A DNA stretch of 64,000 bases from Pontibacterium sp049599735 (GTDB lineage: Bacteria > Pseudomonadota > Gammaproteobacteria > Pseudomonadales > Balneatricaceae), in assembly GCA_049599735.1 (NCBI GenBank), contig JBMYOX010000011.1, positions 1-64,000 of the forward strand, read 5' to 3'. The notes beneath the pieces were generated by a model. That model was not told where the DNA came from, ran no database searches, and saw only the letters and a program-made list of their open reading frames with translations. Of the stretch, positions 1 to 8,910 are shown piece after piece; the first letter of the stretch is position 1; the number at the start of each line of letters is the position of its first letter. The translations under genes and the position numbers were made by a program.

Positions 1-70
1 GATGTTGCCACCGAACCTGGCAGAACAGAAATACTGGAATGACTACAAAGTGGTGACCAGTTTTACTTGA
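1..70 (+). CDS. possible 3' end of an upstream gene (partial)
   Basis: A frame beginning before or at base 2 stays open to a TGA at 68-70 and ends in a plausible C-terminal sequence finishing ...KVVTSFT. Only about 22 codons are visible, so no family can be assigned and the frame could be open by chance. It lies just before two tRNA genes on the opposite strand. Confidence 0.3.
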   Translation, partial: MLPPNLAEQKYWNDYKVVTSFT

Positions 71-99
71 CCACTTCAGAACGAATAAAAAGAAAGAAG

Positions 100-175
<76 letters not shown>

Positions 176-225
176 ACTGTGATTAGAATGTGGCCATTCT
201 AATCCAACACAATTCCTGTAAAAAA

Positions 226-302
226 TGGCGCGCCTGGAGGGATTCGAACCCCCGACCAACAGGATCGGAACCTGCTACTCTATCCAGCTGAGCTACAGGC
301 GC
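226..302 (-). tRNA. tRNA-Arg (anticodon CCG)
   Basis: Minus-strand cloverleaf. The acceptor arm is GCGCCTG/CAGGCGC, the anticodon stem is GCAGG/CCTGT around loop TTCCGAT, and the T loop is GTTCGAATC. The 3' end carries discriminator G plus an encoded CCA. Anticodon CCG reads the arginine codon CGG. It lies about 50 bp from tRNA-Thr on the same strand, so the two may be cotranscribed. Confidence 0.95.
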
Positions 303-654
303 TAAGGAAGTGTTTACAGGGCGCTAATCTTACGGATATAAGGCGGCTTTGCAAGCCTTTGTTTTAAGATCAGAAACAGGTTGCATCAAGCTTCAGCACC
401 CTGCTTTGTTTTGGCAGCCAGAGGTGATTTGATAAATAAATCACAGTTAATGGTCTAAATTACCGGACATGGCTCAATTTTCCCGCTTTTCATCTTATAC
501 CTTTGACAAAGCCCCGTTTCCGTTGTGAGTATTTCCCGCTATAATGCCCGCCGATTAAGCTTTACGCAGTGGTGTCTGCATTCGCCCGGTTGGGGCATCC
601 AGACAGGCCGAGCTGCCATATTTTATAATTTAAGATGATTGTGAGGTCGTAACT
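303..654. other. intergenic region between tRNA-Arg and cytochrome c5
   Basis: No convincing gene is seen here. It should hold the divergent promoters for the tRNA pair and the cytochrome gene. A perfect -10-like TATAAT lies at 540-545, about 110 bp before the cytochrome start, but its -35 region is poor. A TTGACA at 503-508 is too far away (31 bp) to pair with it. Confidence 0.4.
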
Positions 655-1071
655 GTGAAGAAAATTGCTTCTATGCTGTGCGCTTTGGGACTGGGCTTTA
701 TGCTGGCTACTTCTGTTCAGGCGGCTACCGAAGAAGAAAGAATTGTTGAACGTATTAAAGCGGTTGGTTCTGTATGCGTAGAAGGTGACGACACCTGTGG
801 CGGTGCGCCTGCCGCAGCAGCTTCCGGCGGCGCGCGTTCTGCGGCTGACGTTTACACCCAGAAATGTGCAGCCTGCCACGCGGTAGGGGTTGCCGGTGCA
901 CCTAAGTTCGGTGCGTCCGAATGGACTGACCGTGCGGCTAAAGGCATGGAAACGCTGATGGCTAATGCGATCAATGGTATCAATGCTATGCCACCACGCG
1001 GTACTTGTAGCGATTGCTCTGACGATGAGATCCAGGGTGCAATTGAGCACATGATTGACAGCGCTAAGTAA
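655..1071 (+). CDS. cytochrome c5 family protein
   Basis: Small periplasmic class I c-type cytochrome that carries electrons in the respiratory chain. The 138-residue product has a Sec signal peptide ending near AQA (about residue 24) and one haem-binding motif CAACH at residues 71-75. M112 in AMPPRG is the likely sixth haem ligand. Two cysteines at 117 and 120 match the extra pair typical of cytochrome c5, and another pair sits at about 41 and 48 in an Ala/Gly-rich linker. The start is GTG at 655 behind a GAGG ribosome site; an upstream ATG was not chosen because the signal peptide begins here. It converges on rep and shares a terminator with it. A cytochrome c5 near rep is also found in Pseudomonas. 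Confidence 0.93.
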   Translation: MKKIASMLCALGLGFMLATSVQAATEEERIVERIKAVGSVCVEGDDTCGGAPAAAASGGARSAADVYTQKCAACHAVGVAGAPKFGASEWTDRAAKGMETLMANAINGINAMPPRGTCSDCSDDEIQGAIEHMIDSAK

Positions 1072-1086
1072 CTCGCGCTTCAGTTT

Positions 1087-1116
1087 AAATAAGGCCGCTT
1101 TTTAGCGGCCTTATTT
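1087..1116. terminator. bidirectional rho-independent terminator
   Basis: A perfect 13-bp inverted repeat (1087-1099 with 1104-1116) around a TTTT loop has a GC-rich core and A/T flanks on both sides. It sits between the convergent cytochrome c5 and rep genes, so it can serve both. Confidence 0.85.
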
Positions 1117-1141
1117 ATGTCTGCCCTATTATTGTCCGGAC

Positions 1142-3151
1142 TCAGTCAAACATATTGCGCAGGCTCGACAAAGTTGCATTTCCCCGCTCCCGGTTACGTA
1201 CCTGGCAGGTTTCACTGCCACCTTCTATTTCCAGATCTTCCTGGGGTAACTCATCCAGAAAACGGCTCGGTGCGCAGTCAATCACCTCTCCATATTGTTT
1301 ACGCTGTTTTGCCAGGGTCATGGTTAGTGTTTTCTTCGCACGGGTAATACCCACGTAAGCCAAACGACGTTCTTCTTCGATATTATCGGTTTCAATGCTG
1401 TTGCGGTGAGGCAAAAGCTCTTCTTCCATACCCATCAGAAAAACATGGGGGAATTCCAACCCCTTAGAGGCATGTAACGTCATTAACTGTACGCGGTTAT
1501 CATCATCGTCTTCTTCCTGACGGTCCAGCATATCCAGCAGCATCAGGCGGGCTACGGTTTCTTTTAACCCGGCTTCAGGGTCATCTTCCTGTAACCGTTC
1601 CAATGTGGATTTCAGTGAGTCCATCAGGAACCAGACGTTCTGAATACGTTTGTCGGCCATCACATCACTGGAGCTGTTTTGTCGGATCCAGCCTTCGTAG
1701 TCGATATCCGCCATCAGTTCCCGCACGGCTTCAATCGGATCGCCCCGTTCGGTCTGACGCACAATATGGTTCATCCAGCGGCAAAAACGCCTTAAACGAT
1801 CCAGCGCCTGGGCAGGCATCACCTGTTCCAGACCCAGTTCATCACAGGCGTTAAACAGGCTGATCTGACGCTCCAGGGAATACTGTCCTAACTTCTGCAG
1901 GGTGCCGGGGCCAATTTCACGCCGGGGTAAGTTAATAATACGCAGGAACGCATTATCATCGTCCGGATTGACCAGCACTTTGAGATACGCCATCAGGTCT
2001 TTAATTTCTGCCCGCGCAAAAAAGGAGGTACCGCCGTTCAGCTTATAAGGCACCTGGTAAGCCTGCAGTTTCACTTCCATCAGACGGGCCTGAAAGTTAC
2101 CACGATAAAGCACGGCAAAGTCTTTAAAGGCAATGTTCTTGCGCAGATGCTGATCCAGAATTTCAGTGGCGATCCGTTCACATTCAGCATCTTCGTTACG
2201 GTTGTGGATAACTCTTAACAGGTCACCAATACCGCCATCACTCCACAGGCTTTTTTCAAACACATGGGGATTATTGGCAATCAGTGTATTAGCCGCGCGC
2301 AGGATACGACTGGTGGAGCGGTAGTTCTGCTCCAGTTTAACCACTTTGAGACTGGGAAAATCCTCATTTAATTGCACCAGGTTTTCAGGGCGTGCACCCC
2401 GCCAGGCATAGATTGACTGATCGTCATCACCTACAACGGTTAGTGCACCCCGGTGTCCCACCAACTGACGCACCAGCCGATACTGGGATAAATTGGTATC
2501 CTGATATTCATCCACCAGCAGATAATGAATCCGGTTCTGCCAGCGCTGCAGCACCTCCGGGTGATCGGCAAAGAGTTTGACAGGCACCAGAATCAGGTCA
2601 TCAAAATCGACTGCATTATAAGCACGCAGGTGAGTGTTGTAGGCTTCATAAGCCCGCGCGGCCAGCACCTCCTGAGGCAGAAGCGCACCTGCCAGAGCCT
2701 GATCAGGCTCTATCATCTCGTTTTTCCAGTTAGAGATCTGATGAAGCACCGTGTCCACCTGGTCCGTATCTTCGCCGTTATGCAGCATCAGATCTTTCAG
2801 CAGTGCTTTACTGTCCTGATCATCAAAAATGGAAAAACCCGGCTTAAACCCCAGTACCCGGTGCTCCTGACGGATAATATTCAACCCAAGATTGTGGAAA
2901 GTAGACACCCGCAGGCCTTTGGTTGAGCACCCCTGCATCAAGCCCAGTACACGCTCCTTCATTTCCCGCGCTGCTTTATTGGTAAAGGTTACGGCTGCAA
3001 TATGGTGTGCACTGTGGCCACATTCATTAATCAGGTAAGCAATTTTACGGGTAATCACACTGGTTTTACCCGACCCGGCCCCTGCAAGTACCAGAAGCGG
3101 CCCGCTGATGTAATCAACAGCCTCTCGTTGCCGGGGATTTAATCGAGACAT
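1142..3151 (-). CDS. rep: ATP-dependent DNA helicase Rep
   Basis: Superfamily 1A 3'-5' helicase that removes protein roadblocks ahead of the replisome. The product is 669 residues, close to the usual length for Rep. It starts MSRLNPRQREAV (Q motif). The Walker A is AGAGSGKT near residue 25, the Walker B region is LVDEYQDTN, motif III is VVGDDDQSIYAWRGA, motif IV includes QNYRS, motif V is TLHASKGLEF and motif VI is ERRLAYVGITRAK. The ATG is preceded by a GGAG ribosome site. The similarity is to Rep rather than UvrD, judging from overall length and the start of the protein. Confidence 0.95.
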   Translation of the reverse strand: MSRLNPRQREAVDYISGPLLVLAGAGSGKTSVITRKIAYLINECGHSAHHIAAVTFTNKAAREMKERVLGLMQGCSTKGLRVSTFHNLGLNIIRQEHRVLGFKPGFSIFDDQDSKALLKDLMLHNGEDTDQVDTVLHQISNWKNEMIEPDQALAGALLPQEVLAARAYEAYNTHLRAYNAVDFDDLILVPVKLFADHPEVLQRWQNRIHYLLVDEYQDTNLSQYRLVRQLVGHRGALTVVGDDDQSIYAWRGARPENLVQLNEDFPSLKVVKLEQNYRSTSRILRAANTLIANNPHVFEKSLWSDGGIGDLLRVIHNRNEDAECERIATEILDQHLRKNIAFKDFAVLYRGNFQARLMEVKLQAYQVPYKLNGGTSFFARAEIKDLMAYLKVLVNPDDDNAFLRIINLPRREIGPGTLQKLGQYSLERQISLFNACDELGLEQVMPAQALDRLRRFCRWMNHIVRQTERGDPIEAVRELMADIDYEGWIRQNSSSDVMADKRIQNVWFLMDSLKSTLERLQEDDPEAGLKETVARLMLLDMLDRQEEDDDDNRVQLMTLHASKGLEFPHVFLMGMEEELLPHRNSIETDNIEEERRLAYVGITRAKKTLTMTLAKQRKQYGEVIDCAPSRFLDELPQEDLEIEGGSETCQVRNRERGNATLSSLRNMFD

Positions 3152-3404
3152 TTGTACATAGCTCCGTTAACACAATCAGGATATTATTTGACTAATCAAT
3201 CAACAATACAACCATTGAATAAATTACAGGCAATAAACAACTATAAGTTACTGATAAAAAAAGTTTTTAAACGTTCGTTTGAAATAACGATGAGTAACGA
3301 TATATGATGCAAACCACGTCGGTTTTTTATTATGACACGTTCGTATTTTTACGGCAGGGTTCTGCACGTTTATGAGTCACTAACTAAAGGGGAATGAAGT
3401 ACCA

Positions 3405-5117
3405 ATGTTATCGGCTCATCAACAGGTTTCCGGGGCTTCGGAAAAACTGTTATTGATAGATAGCCACAACATATGCAGTGATCAGCTGAATATGCTCTGT
3501 GGCCCCGAAATGCGACGGACGCTGCACCACTGTAGCACCTTTTCAGAAGCCTCAAGCCTGCAGGATCTGTCTTTTAATGTGCTGCTGCTGGCGGTTCCGG
3601 CTGTGGATAACCGCACTTTTCACACGCTCAGAAAGGCGGTCGAACGCTGGCCCCGGTTGCCGGTGATTGTGCTTGCCCCTCAGATAGAGGTAAGCCATGA
3701 GCAAGGACTCATAAAGTCCGGTGCCAGTGACTTTATTTCCCTGCAATCCGCAAACCAAGAATCGTTACAGCGATCCCTGCGCTATTCGCTGGAATCACAG
3801 AAACGCAATGAAGAAATTAACCGGCTGCGGCATTCAGATCCCCTTACATCACTGGGCAACCGCCGTGACTTTTATCAAAATGCATTACACCTGCTGAACA
3901 ACGCCCGTAATACCCACCTGCGCCACGCGCTGCTCACCGTTGATCTGGATGGCTTTCGAAAATTCAACACTCAGCACGGCCACCAAACCGGTGATCAGGT
4001 TGTATTACAGCTCTGTCACCGCCTGATACACGCATTGAAAGAAGGAGATCTGATTGCCCGCCTGGAAGCGGATGAGTTCGCGATTATGCTGGAATGCCAG
4101 GCCCATGAAGACCTTGAGTCCCAAACCAAAGCGCGGGTACAGGCCATTTTACTGGAAACCAGCGCCCCTTATTTACTGGACAAGCGCAGCGCCATTTTGC
4201 CTTGCAGTATAGGCATTGCCTACAGTGCAGGGGAGTCGCTGGAGCTTGACGAAATGATGCGCCGGGCAGGTGTTGCCAGGCTGCAGGCTAAACAGAGACA
4301 TCCCTGCACTTATCAGGTCTACAATCCTTCTGTGGATGCCCGGCAAAGCCTGGCTGATGAGTTAGAACCCGAGCTGGCCGGAGCTCTGAGAAAGAACCAG
4401 TTTGAGTTATTTTTTCAGCCCAGGATTGATCTGAAAACGGGAAAAATTGCAGGCGCTGAAACTCTGGCCCGCTGGTTACACCCCAGCCGCGGCCTGATTA
4501 TGCCTGGTGAGTTTATAACCCTCTGTGAACAGAATGGCATGATCATTCCCATGGGTTACTGGGCCATCCACCGGGCGGGCATACAGTTAAATGCTTTGCA
4601 CAACGCCGGTTACAGTCACTGTCGTGTGAGTGTTAACCTGTCATTCTGCCAGTTTCAGGACAGTAAACTGGTTGCTACTATTGATCGAATCATCCAAAAA
4701 AATAAGATCAACAGTGCTTACCTTGAGCTGGAGCTCACCGAGTCAGTGCTAATTAGTGACGAACAGCATGTATCGGACTGCCTGCAAAAACTTTCAAACC
4801 TCAGCATTGAATTCTCGCTGGATGATTTTGGCACCGGTTACTCTTCTTTTGCCTTACTGCAAAAACTGCCCATCAGCACATTAAAAATTGACCGTTCGTT
4901 TATCCGCAATGTCACCACTAACCCTGATGATGCCGAAATCGTGCGCACGATGATCAACCTGGCGCACAGCCTGGGTAAAAAAGTCATCGCTGAAGGTGTC
5001 GAAACTCAGGATCAACTCGCGTTCCTGTCTGATCACGGCTGCGACCAGGTACAAGGCTATTTGTTCAGCCCGCCTGTACCTTTTAATGACTTTATACAGA
5101 TGCTGGAGCAGGAATAA
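3405..5117 (+). CDS. pseudo-receiver / degenerate GGDEF / EAL protein
   Basis: Predicted cytoplasmic c-di-GMP protein of 570 residues with no signal peptide or membrane segment. An N-terminal receiver-like domain (about 10-130) has LLLAVP where the phospho-acceptor Asp normally lies. The GGDEF-like domain (about 140-300) reads EADEF at the active site, so cyclase activity is unlikely. The EAL domain (about 320-560) begins with GAETL (ETL for EAL). It keeps the key positions of active phosphodiesterases: N in VNLSF, E in ELTES, DDFGTGYSS, K in LKIDRSF, EGVET and QGYLF. The best guess is a phosphodiesterase with two regulatory pseudo-domains. An AAGGGG stretch lies about 12 bp before the ATG. 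The 3' end overlaps comM by 26 bp on the opposite strand. Confidence 0.88.
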   Translation: MLSAHQQVSGASEKLLLIDSHNICSDQLNMLCGPEMRRTLHHCSTFSEASSLQDLSFNVLLLAVPAVDNRTFHTLRKAVERWPRLPVIVLAPQIEVSHEQGLIKSGASDFISLQSANQESLQRSLRYSLESQKRNEEINRLRHSDPLTSLGNRRDFYQNALHLLNNARNTHLRHALLTVDLDGFRKFNTQHGHQTGDQVVLQLCHRLIHALKEGDLIARLEADEFAIMLECQAHEDLESQTKARVQAILLETSAPYLLDKRSAILPCSIGIAYSAGESLELDEMMRRAGVARLQAKQRHPCTYQVYNPSVDARQSLADELEPELAGALRKNQFELFFQPRIDLKTGKIAGAETLARWLHPSRGLIMPGEFITLCEQNGMIIPMGYWAIHRAGIQLNALHNAGYSHCRVSVNLSFCQFQDSKLVATIDRIIQKNKINSAYLELELTESVLISDEQHVSDCLQKLSNLSIEFSLDDFGTGYSSFALLQKLPISTLKIDRSFIRNVTTNPDDAEIVRTMINLAHSLGKKVIAEGVETQDQLAFLSDHGCDQVQGYLFSPPVPFNDFIQMLEQE

Positions 5118-6609
5118 GTCCGCGCCTGTAGCTTAACGCTTCCAGCAAATGCGCAGAGACAATCTGTTCCTGTCCGGCAAGATCCGCAATGCTTCTGGCA
5201 ACCCGAAGAATACGATGAAAAGCGCGGGCCGATAACTGCATGCGCTCAAGTGCATTCACCAGCATCAGCTTATCCGTATCACTGATCTGACACTGCCGCT
5301 CCAGCTCTCGCCCTTCTAACCGCTGATTACAACAACCCTGTCGTAAAAGCTGCCGTTGCCTCGCCAAAACAACTCGTTCACGTATCTGCTCACTGGTTTC
5401 ACAAACACCATAGTCCTGCAGCATCTCTGTTTTAGAAATCGCATTGACCCACAACTGCATATCAATACGATCCAGCAGCGGGCCGGATATTTTATCCTGA
5501 TAACGCCGAACCCGGTCGGGACTGCAACGACAGCGGTCACTGCCATCATTAAAATATCCACAGGGACAGGGATTCATGGCCGCCACCAGCTGAAAGCGTG
5601 CAGGAAAGCGACATTGGCGCGCCGCACGAGAAATCAGAATTTCACCGGATTCCATAGGCTCACGCAGCACCTCAAGTACTTTGCGGCTGAACTCAGGCAG
5701 CTCATCCAGAAACAGAACCCCCTGGTGGGCCAGTGATATTTCCCCCGGCCCCGGCAGGCTGCCACCACCCACCAGCGCCACCGCCGAGGCGGTATGGTGA
5801 GGTGCACGAAAAGGCCGCTGCCCCTGAGGCTGATCTTCCGGTGTGCCCGCTACGGAATACACGGCTGCTACTTTAAGCCGCTCTGACTCATCCATTTCAG
5901 GCAGTAAGCCGGGCAGCCGGTTGGCCAGCATACTTTTTCCACTGCCGGGCGGCCCTGCCAGAATCAGGTTATGCTGACCGGCAGCCGCAATTTCCAACAT
6001 ACGTTTGGCTTTGCCCTGGCCTTTTACGTCCATCAGATCAGGATAAACCGGTGGGTGCAAATCGCTCACAGGTACAGGCTGAAAGACCGGAATCAGCTCA
6101 CTGCCTGCCAGATGGGCAACCACCTGCAGCAAGTCCTGCGCCGGGTAAATAAGCAAGTCACGCAATAACCCGGCTTCTTCCTGGTTACCTTGCGCCAGCA
6201 CCAGACTACGTCCCGCCGCCACACACTGCATGGCCGCAGGCAAGACACCTTTTACCGGTCTGAGCTGACCCGATAAAGCCAATTCACCAATAAACTCCTG
6301 CGCCGAAAGCCCGTCTGCCGGTATCTGCTGACTGGCTGCCAGAATACCTACAGCGATAGCCAGGTCGTAGCGCCCACCGGCTTTTGGCAGGTCAGCCGGG
6401 GCCAGATTGATGGTAATACGGCGTTGAGGAAATTTAAAACCGGCATTAATCAGGGCACTGCGCACCCGTTCACGGCTTTCTTTGACCGCTGTTTCAGGCA
6501 AGCCAACAATGGATAAGGCGGGTAAGCCGCCAGAAAGGTGGACTTCAACCGTCACGGCGGGGGCATCAACCCCGACCTGTGCCCGGCTGTGGACAATGGC
6601 TAGAGACAT
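5092..6609 (-). CDS. comM: ComM/YifB family Mg-chelatase-like AAA+ ATPase
   Basis: Hexameric helicase-type ATPase which, in characterised species (Vibrio, Acinetobacter), promotes branch migration during integration of transforming DNA. The product is 505 residues, normal for the family. An N-terminal Lon-protease-like domain (1-170) leads to Walker A GPPGSGKS, the HHTASAVALVGGG segment, Walker B VLFLDELPEF, a CPCGYF zinc-like motif and the C-terminal Mg-chelatase domain. An AAGGAT ribosome site precedes the ATG. The gene lies directly downstream of ubiK on the same strand, as in Pseudomonas. No other competence genes are visible in the window. Confidence 0.93.
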   Translation of the reverse strand: MSLAIVHSRAQVGVDAPAVTVEVHLSGGLPALSIVGLPETAVKESRERVRSALINAGFKFPQRRITINLAPADLPKAGGRYDLAIAVGILAASQQIPADGLSAQEFIGELALSGQLRPVKGVLPAAMQCVAAGRSLVLAQGNQEEAGLLRDLLIYPAQDLLQVVAHLAGSELIPVFQPVPVSDLHPPVYPDLMDVKGQGKAKRMLEIAAAGQHNLILAGPPGSGKSMLANRLPGLLPEMDESERLKVAAVYSVAGTPEDQPQGQRPFRAPHHTASAVALVGGGSLPGPGEISLAHQGVLFLDELPEFSRKVLEVLREPMESGEILISRAARQCRFPARFQLVAAMNPCPCGYFNDGSDRCRCSPDRVRRYQDKISGPLLDRIDMQLWVNAISKTEMLQDYGVCETSEQIRERVVLARQRQLLRQGCCNQRLEGRELERQCQISDTDKLMLVNALERMQLSARAFHRILRVARSIADLAGQEQIVSAHLLEALSYRRGLIPAPASV

Positions 6610-6645
6610 AACATCCTTCCCTGGATGTGAATTTCAGATTAGTTA

Positions 6646-6909
6646 TTAGTCCGTATCAGTGGCTGATAACTGTTGTTCAAGCTGTATCAGCTGCTGCTCC
6701 AGCTGCTCGATTTTTTCACGGGTACGGCCCAGCACAGCAGCCTGAGCATCAAATTCATCACGGGTCACCAGATCAAGGCGGTTAAAAGTCCCCTGAAGAA
6801 TCGCACCCACCTGCTGCTTCATGGCCTCTTCGCCCGGCAGGCCCGCCTGCCCGGACATTAGCTGAGAAAACTGCTCACTGAGCCCCTCAATTAATTTCTG
6901 ATTAATCAT
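6646..6909 (-). CDS. ubiK: ubiquinone biosynthesis accessory factor UbiK
   Basis: Small (87 residues) coiled-coil protein of the BMFP/YqiC family, which supports ubiquinone synthesis under aerobic conditions by interacting with the Ubi complex. The N-terminal amphipathic segment (about 1-45) is followed by a Glu/Gln-rich coiled coil (about 50-85, EKIEQLEQQLIQLEQQL). It is transcribed away from glnK, with comM 36 bp downstream. Size, motif pattern and position next to glnK-amtB support the call. Confidence 0.9.
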   Translation of the reverse strand: MINQKLIEGLSEQFSQLMSGQAGLPGEEAMKQQVGAILQGTFNRLDLVTRDEFDAQAAVLGRTREKIEQLEQQLIQLEQQLSATDTD

Positions 6910-6976
6910 CTCAAATCCCAGAAAATTCCTGTTTTATTGCGGCCACTATATCAGGTTATTACACCTGATTGTAAAC

Positions 6977-7008
6977 GCACCAATACAGTGCACGCACCCT
7001 GATTGTGC
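6977..7008 (+). promoter_or_regulatory. tandem NtrC binding sites upstream of glnK
   Basis: Two sites match the NtrC pattern GCAC-N7-GTGC exactly. The first runs 6977-6991 (GCAC CAATACA GTGC) and the second 6994-7008 (GCAC CCTGATT GTGC), with centres 17 bp apart. They lie about 95-125 bp upstream of the -24 element of the sigma-54 promoter, a usual enhancer distance. Regulation by NtrC is inferred from the motif and the genes served. Confidence 0.82.
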
Positions 7009-7099
7009 ACAACAGGATGACAGCACCCCTTGCCCCTGGATGTAACAGCACGCACAAAAAACATCATAACTTATTGTTTTTAAATATATTAAAAAAACA

Positions 7100-7115
7100 T
7101 GGCACGGTACCCGCT
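7100..7115 (+). promoter_or_regulatory. sigma-54 promoter of glnK-amtB
   Basis: TGGCAC at 7100-7105, five bases, then CCGCT gives GG and GC doublets at -24 and -12 with correct 10-bp spacing. The consensus is TGGCAC-N5-TTGCW, so the -12 half is imperfect (CC for TT). Predicted transcription start is near 7126, about 70 bp before glnK. Confidence 0.75.
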
Positions 7116-7195
7116 ATATACAAGGCAAATCATTTAATTGATCTAATTTTCAGCTTCCCTATGAAGCACACCTAAAATCCAGGGGGATAACATCC

Positions 7196-7534
7196 ATGAA
7201 ACTGATCTCCGCAGTTATTAAGCCGTTTAAGCTTGACGATGTCAGAGAAGCACTCTCTGAAGTCGGTATCGCAGGTATTACTGTGACTGAAGTAAAAGGC
7301 TTTGGCCGTCAGAAAGGCCACACCGAACTTTATCGTGGTGCCGAATATGTTGTCGATTTCTTACCCAAAGTACGTGTTGATGCCGCGGTAGCTGATGACC
7401 TGGTTGACCAGGTTGTTGAGGCGATCAGCCGGGCAGCACAAACAGGAAAAATCGGCGATGGCAAAATCTTTGTGATGCCACTTGAGCAAGCTATTCGTAT
7501 CCGTACCGGCGAAGCCGGTGACGAAGCGCTTTAA
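7196..7534 (+). CDS. glnK: PII nitrogen regulatory protein (GlnK type)
   Basis: 112-residue PII signalling protein. PII trimers sense ATP/ADP, 2-oxoglutarate and uridylylation, and GlnK blocks the ammonium channel AmtB when nitrogen is ample. The T-loop carries the uridylylation tyrosine Y51 within TELYRGAEYVVDF. The B-loop TGKIGDGKIFV and the C-terminal IRTGE are present. A strong AGGGGG ribosome site precedes the ATG. It lies 33 bp upstream of amtB and downstream of tandem NtrC sites and a sigma-54 promoter, so it should be induced by nitrogen limitation. A close paralogue lies on the other side of amtB. Confidence 0.95.
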   Translation: MKLISAVIKPFKLDDVREALSEVGIAGITVTEVKGFGRQKGHTELYRGAEYVVDFLPKVRVDAAVADDLVDQVVEAISRAAQTGKIGDGKIFVMPLEQAIRIRTGEAGDEAL

Positions 7535-7567
7535 ATCCCTCTATAAAACTTTCCGGAGAGCTCAGTA

Positions 7568-8824
7568 ATGGAAGAACTTCTGAATTCAACAGTTGGGGAT
7601 GTAACCCAGCTTAAATATGCACTCGATACGTTTTACTTCTTAGTTTGTGGTGCTTTGGTTATGTGGATGGCGGCAGGTTTTGCCATGCTCGAAGCGGGCT
7701 TGGTACGTGCCAAAAATACGACTGAAATCCTGACCAAAAACATCGCGCTTTATGCGATCTCCTGCATCATGTACCTGGTATCCGGTTACGCCATTATGTA
7801 TGGCGGTGAATACCTGCTGACAGGTATTACCGGCGATGGTTTCACCGGTGCTGAAGAGCCTGCCACTTATGCACCTTCTGCAGACTTTTTCTTCCAGGTG
7901 GTTTTTGTAGCAACAGCAATGTCCATCGTATCCGGCGCCGTTGCCGAGCGTATGAAACTCTGGGCGTTCCTGGCTTTCGCGGTTGTGATGACTGGTGTGA
8001 TCTATCCGCTGGAAGGTTCATGGACCTGGGGCGGCAACGATGTATTCGGCATGTACAACCTGGGTGATCTGGGCTTCTCTGACTTTGCAGGTTCCGGCAT
8101 TGTTCATATGGCTGGTGCTTCTGCGGCACTGGCGGGTGTTTTGGTTCTGGGTGCCCGTAAAGGTAAGTACAGCAAAACCGGCGCAATTAATGCAATCCCG
8201 GGTGCTAACCTGCCACTGGCAACCCTGGGTACCTTTGTACTTTGGCTGGGCTGGTTTGGCTTTAACGGTGGTTCCGTTCTGGCAACCTCCGACGTCGAAA
8301 ACTCTAATGCGGTAGCCGTTGTCTTTATGAATACCAACGCAGCCGCTGCCGGTGGTGTGGTTGCAGCCCTTATTGTTGCCCGTATGTTATTTGGCAAGGC
8401 TGATTTAACCATGGCATTAAACGGTGCTCTGGCCGGTCTGGTGGCTATTACAGCTGAACCTTCAACACCTACAGCCCTTCAGGCAACGCTGTTCGGTGCT
8501 ATTGGTGGTGCCCTGGTTGTATTCAGCATCCTGACACTGGATAAGCTAAAAATTGATGACCCAGTTGGTGCCATTTCCGTACACGGTGTTGTGGGTCTGC
8601 TCGGTCTGCTGCTGGTACCGGTTAGCAATGGTGATTCCACCTTCTCTGGCCAGATTATTGGTGCCCTGACTATCTTTGTCTGGGTCTTCGGTGCAAGCCT
8701 GATTGTTTGGCTGGCGCTTAAAGCCATTATGGGTGTACGTGTTAGCGAAGAAGAGGAATACGAAGGTGTCGACCTGTCCGAATGTGGCATGGAAGCTTAC
8801 CCTGAGTTCACCTCTGTGAAGTAA
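7568..8824 (+). CDS. amtB: ammonium transporter AmtB
   Basis: Inner-membrane trimeric ammonium channel of 418 residues. Hydrophobic segments fit the 11-helix Amt core. Family landmarks include GFAMLEAGLVRAKNTTEILTKN in the first helices, the DFAGSGIVHMAGA signature around residue 175, the pore stretch GWFGFNGGS and the HGVVGLLG segment near residue 340. The residues after the mature N-terminus do not show the long signal peptide of E. coli AmtB. It is cotranscribed with glnK (33-bp gap, GGAGAG ribosome site) and closed by a terminator at 8845-8866. Confidence 0.95.
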   Translation: MEELLNSTVGDVTQLKYALDTFYFLVCGALVMWMAAGFAMLEAGLVRAKNTTEILTKNIALYAISCIMYLVSGYAIMYGGEYLLTGITGDGFTGAEEPATYAPSADFFFQVVFVATAMSIVSGAVAERMKLWAFLAFAVVMTGVIYPLEGSWTWGGNDVFGMYNLGDLGFSDFAGSGIVHMAGASAALAGVLVLGARKGKYSKTGAINAIPGANLPLATLGTFVLWLGWFGFNGGSVLATSDVENSNAVAVVFMNTNAAAAGGVVAALIVARMLFGKADLTMALNGALAGLVAITAEPSTPTALQATLFGAIGGALVVFSILTLDKLKIDDPVGAISVHGVVGLLGLLLVPVSNGDSTFSGQIIGALTIFVWVFGASLIVWLALKAIMGVRVSEEEEYEGVDLSECGMEAYPEFTSVK

Positions 8825-8844
8825 GCACAAACACTAAAACTTAC

Positions 8845-8866
8845 AAGGGTGCTTCGGCACCCTTTT
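8845..8866 (+). terminator. rho-independent terminator after amtB
   Basis: An 8-bp stem AAGGGTGC/GCACCCTT with a stable TTCG tetraloop is followed by TT CCTG TTTTT. It separates glnK-amtB from the second PII gene and so implies that the latter has its own promoter. Confidence 0.85.
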
Positions 8867-8910
8867 CCTGTTTTTAGCCATCCTGCACAGTAATCTGCTC
8901 TAAATCTGGT

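Noticed and set aside
503..545. TTGACA (503-508) and TATAAT (540-545) as a promoter for cytochrome c5
   Set aside because: Spacing of 31 bp is far outside the 16-19 bp range; only the TATAAT is noted as a possible -10.
562..1050. Long open frame on the minus strand across cytochrome c5
   Set aside because: It is antisense to a clear cytochrome c5 with haem motif and signal peptide, and has no recognisable protein features.
7842..8790. Several 90-115 codon frames antisense to amtB
   Set aside because: They mirror the codon pattern of amtB and have no ribosome sites or family features.
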